Part shown: piece after piece, positions 60,000 through 64,000 of the stretch | Layout of the letters: each line of letters opens with the position of its first letter | How positions within the stretch are numbered: the stretch's first letter is position 1 | Source: Budorcas taxicolor | Lineage: Eukaryota; Chordata; Mammalia; Artiodactyla; Bovidae | Length of the DNA: 64,000 bases | Assembly: GCF_023091745.1 (NCBI RefSeq) | Contig: NW_026291782.1 | Location: forward strand, 144,672-208,671 | Direction: 5' to 3' | Made by a program: the position numbers and the translations under genes | The notes under the pieces: model-generated | What the model saw: only the letters and a program-made list of their open reading frames with translations | Database searches by the model: none | Told to the model about the DNA's origin: nothing

Positions 60000-61540
60000 T
60001 CTCGAGTGGGGGGCATGCACGTGCGCTTTTCCTCCCGAGCTGCAGCAGTAGTGTCACGCTTCCTGTCACGGTGGATCAAGGGATCTGTGGCTTTCCCTCG
60101 AGGCTGTCCCTCGAGGCTTTCCCACGAGGCTTTCCCACAGGGCTGTGCCACGTGCCACCTTGGTGTGAGTCGATCCTCGGCGTGAAAGACGAGCCGGTGA
60201 AGGGAAAAGAGGTTCCTCTGGAATGGACTGAGACATCTGGGGGACTCTTGGAATGGTGGCACGACCCTGGAGTTCCTCTCGCCGTTCCTGTTGAGAGGGC
60301 CTCCTCTTGAGATGCGACGGGAACGCCGGGAACCTCTTTCCCGACGAAGCAGGGAAAGGATCCCTCATGTCGAGCTACGAGGCGGAAACGGGGCTCCTCT
60401 GGATGTGGGCGGACCCTCGTGATTCCTCTCGAGTGGAGACGGGTATGTCGGGGGAACTTCTTGATTTGCACCAAGGGTGTGAAGGACCCTTTCGAAGTTC
60501 CAGAGGTGAGGTGTGATCAGCCTCGAGACGCCTCAGCGGAAATGGGCCTCATCTCGCCTGGAGGGGAGAACCTCCTGGATTTTCTCGAGTTGCGGCAGGT
60601 CTTCTCGAGTTACGACGGGGACCTCAGGGACCCGCTCTGGTGGCCTCAGGAAAGGCCAGTCCCCATGCGAGTTGCTAGGGGACCTCTCGGGATTCCTCTC
60701 CCGTCCATGCCGGGGCCTCAGTCCTTGTGTGGAGTCGGGGCCGGAACCTGAGGATTCCTCTCCAGTGTTGCCATGGATCTTGGGGTGCTTCTGAGTCTCC
60801 CCAGGGGAGTCAGGCCTCGTCTCGAGTGGGGGCATGCACGTGCGCTTTCCTCCCGAGCTGCAGCAGTAGTGTCACGCTTCCTGTCACGTGGATCAAGGGA
60901 TCTGTGGGCTTTCCCTCGAGGCTGTCCCTCGAGGCTTTCCCACGAGGCTTTCCCACAGGGCTGTGCCACGTGCCACCTTTGTGTGAGTCGATCCTCGGCG
61001 TGAAAGACGAACCGGTGAAGGGAAACGAGGTTCCTCTGGAATGGACTGAGACATCTGGGGGGACTCTTGGAATGGTGGCACGACCCTGGAGTTTCCTCTC
61101 GCCGTTCCTGTTGAGAGGGCCTCCTCTTGAGATGCGACGGGAACGCCGGGAACTCTTTCCCGACGAAGCAGGGAAAGGATCCCTCATCTCGAGCTACGAG
61201 GCGGGAAACGGGGCTCCTCTGGATGTGGGAGTGACCCTCGTGAATCCTCTCGAGTGGAGACGGCTAGGTCGGGGAACTTCTTGATTTGCACCGAGGGTGT
61301 GAAGGACCCTTTCGAAGTTCCAGAGGTGAGGTGTGATCAGCCTGGAGACGCCTCAGCGGAAATGGGCCTCATCTTGCCTGGAGGGAGATCCTCCTGGATT
61401 TTCTCGAGTTGCGGCAGGTCTTCTCGAGTTACGACGGGGACCTCAGGGACCCCGCTCTGGTGGCCTCAGGAAAGGCCAGTCCCCATGCGAGTGGCTAGGG
61501 GACCTCTCGGGATTCCTCTCCCGTCCATGCCGGGGGCCTC
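60000..61540. other. Second cluster of homopolymer length changes
   Basis: Examples are GTGGGGGGCATGC (60007), GCTTTTCCTCC (60026), CACGGTGGATC (60069), GGAACCTCTTTCC (60330), GGGCGGACCC (one G lost, 60409), TCGGGGGAAC (60449), TGTGGGCTTTCC (60905), GAGTTTCCTC (61090), GCGGGAAACG (61202), GACCCCGCTC (61449) and CCGGGGGCCTC (61531). The triplet repeats at 55.9-59.9 kb are almost free of such changes. Confidence 0.6.
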
Positions 61541-64000
61541 AGTCCTTGTGTGGAGTCGGGGCCGGAACCTGAGGATTCCTCTCCAGTGTTGCCATGGATC
61601 TTGGGGTGCTTCTGAGTCTCCCCAGGGGAGTCAGCCTCGTCTCGAGTGGGGACATGCACGTGCGCTTTCCTCCCGAGCTGCAACAGTAGTGTCACGCTTC
61701 CTGTCACGTGGATCAAGGGATCTGTGGCTTTCCCTCGAGTCTGTCCCTCGAGGCTTTCCCACGAGGCTTTCCCACAGGGCTGTGCCACGTGCCACCTTGG
61801 TGTGAGTCGATCCTCGGCGTGAAAGACGAGCCGGTGAAGGGAAAAGAGGTTCCTCTGGAATGGACTGAGACATCTGGGGGACTCTTGGAATGGTGGCACG
61901 ACCCTGGAGTTCCTCTCGCCGTTCCTGTTGAGAGGGCCTCCTCTTGAGATGCGACGGGAACGCCGGGAACTCTTTCCCGACGAAGCAGGGAAAGGATCCC
62001 TCATCTCGAGCTACGAGGCGGAAACGGGGCTCCTCTGGATGTGGGAGGGACCCTCGTGAATCCTCTCGAGTGGAGACGGCTAGGTCGGGGAACTTCTTGA
62101 TTTGCACCGAGGGTGTGAAGGACCCTTTCGAAGTTCCAGAGGTGAGGTGTGATCAGCCTGGAGACGCCTCAGCCGAAATGGGCCTCATCTCGCCTGGAGG
62201 GAGAACCTCCTGGATTTTCTCGAGTTGCGGCAGGTCTTCTCGAGTTACGACGGGGACCTCAGGGACCCGCTCTGGTGGCCTCAGGAAAGGCCAGTCCCCA
62301 TGCGAGTGGCTAGGGGGACCTCTCGGGATTCCTCTCCCGTCCATGCCGGGGGCCTCAGTCCTTGTGTGGAGTCGGGGCCGGAACCTGAGGATTCCTCTCC
62401 AGTGGTTGCCATGGATCTTGGGGTGCTTCTGAGTCTCCCCAGGGGAGTCAGGCCTCGTCTCGAGTGGGGGACATGCACGTGCGCTTTCCTCCCGAGCTGC
62501 AACAGTAGTGTCACGCTTCCTGTCACGTGGATCAAGGGATCTGTGGCTTTCCCTCGAGGCTGTCCCCTCGAGGCTTTCCCACGAGGCTTTCCCACAGGGC
62601 TGTGCCACGTGCCACCTTGGTGTGAGTCGATCCTCGGCGTGAAAGACGAGCCGGTGAAGGGAAAAGAGGTTCCTCTGGAATGGACTGAGACATCTGGGGG
62701 ACTCTTGGAATGGTGGCACGACCCTGGAGTTCCTCTCGCCGTTCCTGTTGAGAGCGCCTCCTCTTGAGATGCGACGGGGAATCGCCGGGAACTCTTTCCC
62801 GACGAAGCAGGGAAAGGATCCCTCATCTCGAGCTACGAGGCGGAAACGGGGCTCCTCTGGATGTGGGCGGGACCCTCGTGAATCCTCTCGAGTGGAGACG
62901 GGTATGTCGGGGGAACTTCTTGATTTGCACCAAGGGTGTGAAGGACCCTTTCGAAGTTCCAGAGGTGAGGTGTGATCAGCCTCGAGACGCCTCAGCGGAA
63001 ATGGGCCTCATCTCGCCTGGTGGGGAGAACCTCCTGGATTTTCTCGAGTTGCGGCAGGTCTTCTCGAGTTACGACGGGGACCTCAGGGACCCACTCTGGT
63101 GGCCTCAGGAAAGGCCAATCCCCATGCGAGTTGCTAGGGGACCTCTCGGGATTCCTCTCCCGTCCATGCCGGGGCCTCAGTCCTTGTGTGGAGTCGGGGC
63201 CGGAACCTGAGGATTCCTCTCCAGTGTTGCCATGGATCTTGGGGTGCTTCTGAGTCTCCCCAGGGGAGTCAGGCCTCGTCTCGAGTGGGGGGCATGCACG
63301 TGCGCTTTCCTCCCGAGCTGCAGCAGTAGTGTCACGCTTCCTGTCACGGTGGATCAAGGGATCTGTGGCTTTCCCTCGAGGCTGTCCCTCGAGGCTTTCC
63401 CACGAGGCTTTCCCACAGGGCTGTGCCACCTGCCACCTTGTGTGAGTCGATCCTCGGCGTGAAAGACGAACCGGTGAAGGGAAACGAGGTTCCTCTGGAA
63501 TGGACTGAGACATCTGGGGGACTCTTGGAATGGTGGCACGACCCTGGAGTTCCTCTCGCCGTTTCCTGTTTGAGAGGGCCTCCTCTTGAGATGCGACGGG
63601 AACGCCGGGAACTCTTTCCCGACGAAGCAGGGAAAGGATCCCTCATCTCGAGCTACGAGGCGGAAACGGGGCTCCTCTGGATGTGGGAGGGACCCTCGTG
63701 AATCCTCTCGAGTGGAGACGGCTAGGTCGGGGAACCTTCTTGATTTGCACCGAGGGTGTGAAGGACCCCTTTCGAAGTTCCAGAGGTGAGGTGTGATCAG
63801 CCTGGAGACGCCTCAGCGGAAATGGCCTCATCTTGCCTGGAGGGAGATCCTCCTGGATTTTCTCGAGTTGCGGCAGGTCTTCTCGAGTTACGACGGGGAC
63901 CTCAGGGACCGCTCTGGTGGCCTCAGGAAAGGCCCAGTCCCCATGCGAGTGGCTAGGGGACCTCTCGGGATTCCTCTCCCGTCCATGCCGGGGCCTCAGT
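60773..64000 (+). repeat. Third iteration of the segment V higher-order repeat
   Basis: M75-M78 (60773, 61594, 62411, 63232) follow the order second, third, first, second type of the triplet at 54,245-59,137, at an offset of about 5,710-5,723. The drift comes from scattered one-base indels. The last monomer is cut by the window edge after 769 bases, so the array continues to the right. Confidence 0.7.
62310..63935. other. Third cluster of homopolymer length changes at right edge
   Basis: Examples are TAGGGGGACC (62312), AGTGGTTGCC (62401), TGTCCCCTCG (62562), GGGGAATCGCCGG (62777), TCGGGGGAAC (62907), CACGGTGG (63346), CACCTTGTGTGAG (63433), GTTTCCTGTTTGAG (63562), GAACCTTCTTG (63734), GACCCCTTTCG (63765), GAAATGGCCTC (63820) and GGCCCAGTCC (63931). 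The density suggests falling read support towards this side. Confidence 0.6.

Larger units (their letters stand above)
1..64000 (+). repeat. Ruminant satellite I-type tandem array, ~816-bp monomer
   Basis: The anchor ATGGATCTTG and its flanks recur from 251 to 63232 at spacings of 803-842 bp, mostly 814-816, always in the same orientation. That gives 77 complete intervals averaging about 818 bp. No stretch of 300 bases lies outside the repeat, and there is no inserted transposon, gap or inversion. Known of the family: sheep and goat satellite I has a monomer of about 816 bp related to the bovine 1.715 satellite, lies at centromeres and pericentromeres of acrocentric autosomes, and derives from a short subrepeat of about 31 bp. 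The 31-bp register seen here supports that family. Inference: pericentromeric heterochromatin of a caprine bovid. A cervid or other bovid 0.8-kb satellite I is the alternative. The role would be structural, as a substrate for heterochromatin or the kinetochore. No coding function is supported. Confidence 0.9.
47713..64000 (+). repeat. Array segment V: monomers M59-M78, third subfamily
   Basis: Anchors are at 47713, 48528, 49343, 50159, 50973, 51788, 52609, 53428, 54245, 55063, 55879, 56693, 57509, 58324, 59138, 59953, 60773, 61594, 62411 and 63232. Markers are CTTGGTGTGAGTCG instead of CTTGGTGGGAGTCG, CACCGAGGGTG, a shortened CCTGGAGGGAGAACC, and GAACCGGTG with GAAACGAGG alternating with GAGCCGGTG and GAAAAGAGG. 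The 13-bp tract is the five-unit form, with one base lost at 50159 and 53428. Spacings of 817-821 bp come from scattered one-base insertions. Confidence 0.8.

Noticed and set aside
1..64000. Ribosomal DNA, tRNA genes, telomeric TTAGGG arrays or bacterial/phage content
   Set aside because: No such sequence is visible. The only periodicities are 13, 31 and about 816 bp and multiples of the last.
1..64000. Bovine 1.715 satellite itself (unit of about 1.4 kb)
   Set aside because: The repeat period here is about 816 bp throughout, with no 1.4-kb spacing. The sequence is better explained by the caprine-type relative.

Overview
The whole window is one uninterrupted satellite DNA array. A GC- and CpG-rich unit of about 816 bp is repeated head to tail on the + strand from base 1 to base 64000. 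Counting from a conserved anchor (ATGGATCTTG), there are 77 complete anchor-to-anchor monomers, with a partial monomer at each end. Most spacings are 814-816 bp, with outliers of 803, 842 and (after 52 kb) 817-821 bp. I see no protein-coding gene, RNA gene, mobile element, inverted segment or unique spacer anywhere.

The unit length, GC-rich composition, internal ancestral period of about 31 bp and TCGAG-rich texture fit the ruminant satellite I family, the relatives of bovine 1.715 satellite. An 816-bp monomer is what I recall for sheep and goat satellite I (1.714 family). The best reading is pericentromeric or centromeric heterochromatin of a caprine bovid (Ovis, Capra or a close relative). 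Another antelope or a deer carrying an 0.8-kb satellite I is the main alternative. This attribution rests on memory of the family, not on a search.

Layout. 0-12.5 kb: mixed monomers with a 5-monomer repeat (4,074-bp offset). 12.5-23.2 kb: two nearly identical 7-monomer blocks (5,762-bp offset). 21.1-29.4 kb: a second copy of 1.4-9.7 kb, exactly 19,699 bp (24 monomers) away. 30-35 kb: mixed monomers, partly matching 17.5-19 kb. 35.3-47.2 kb: a distinct subfamily built from nested 6-, 7- and 4-monomer duplications. 47.2-64 kb: a third subfamily (GTGTGAGTCGAT variant) with 4- and 3-monomer repeats. Patches from about 52 kb onward carry many one-base, mostly homopolymer, length changes that look like consensus errors.

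Inside each monomer are a 13-bp tandem tract whose copy number (4, 5 or 7) explains the 803/816/842-bp length classes, a phase-locked 31-bp register, up to three CACGTG E-boxes, and two CENP-B-box-like half motifs on opposite strands. I found no new gene system. The interesting content is the layered record of unequal exchange and the protein-binding potential of the monomer.
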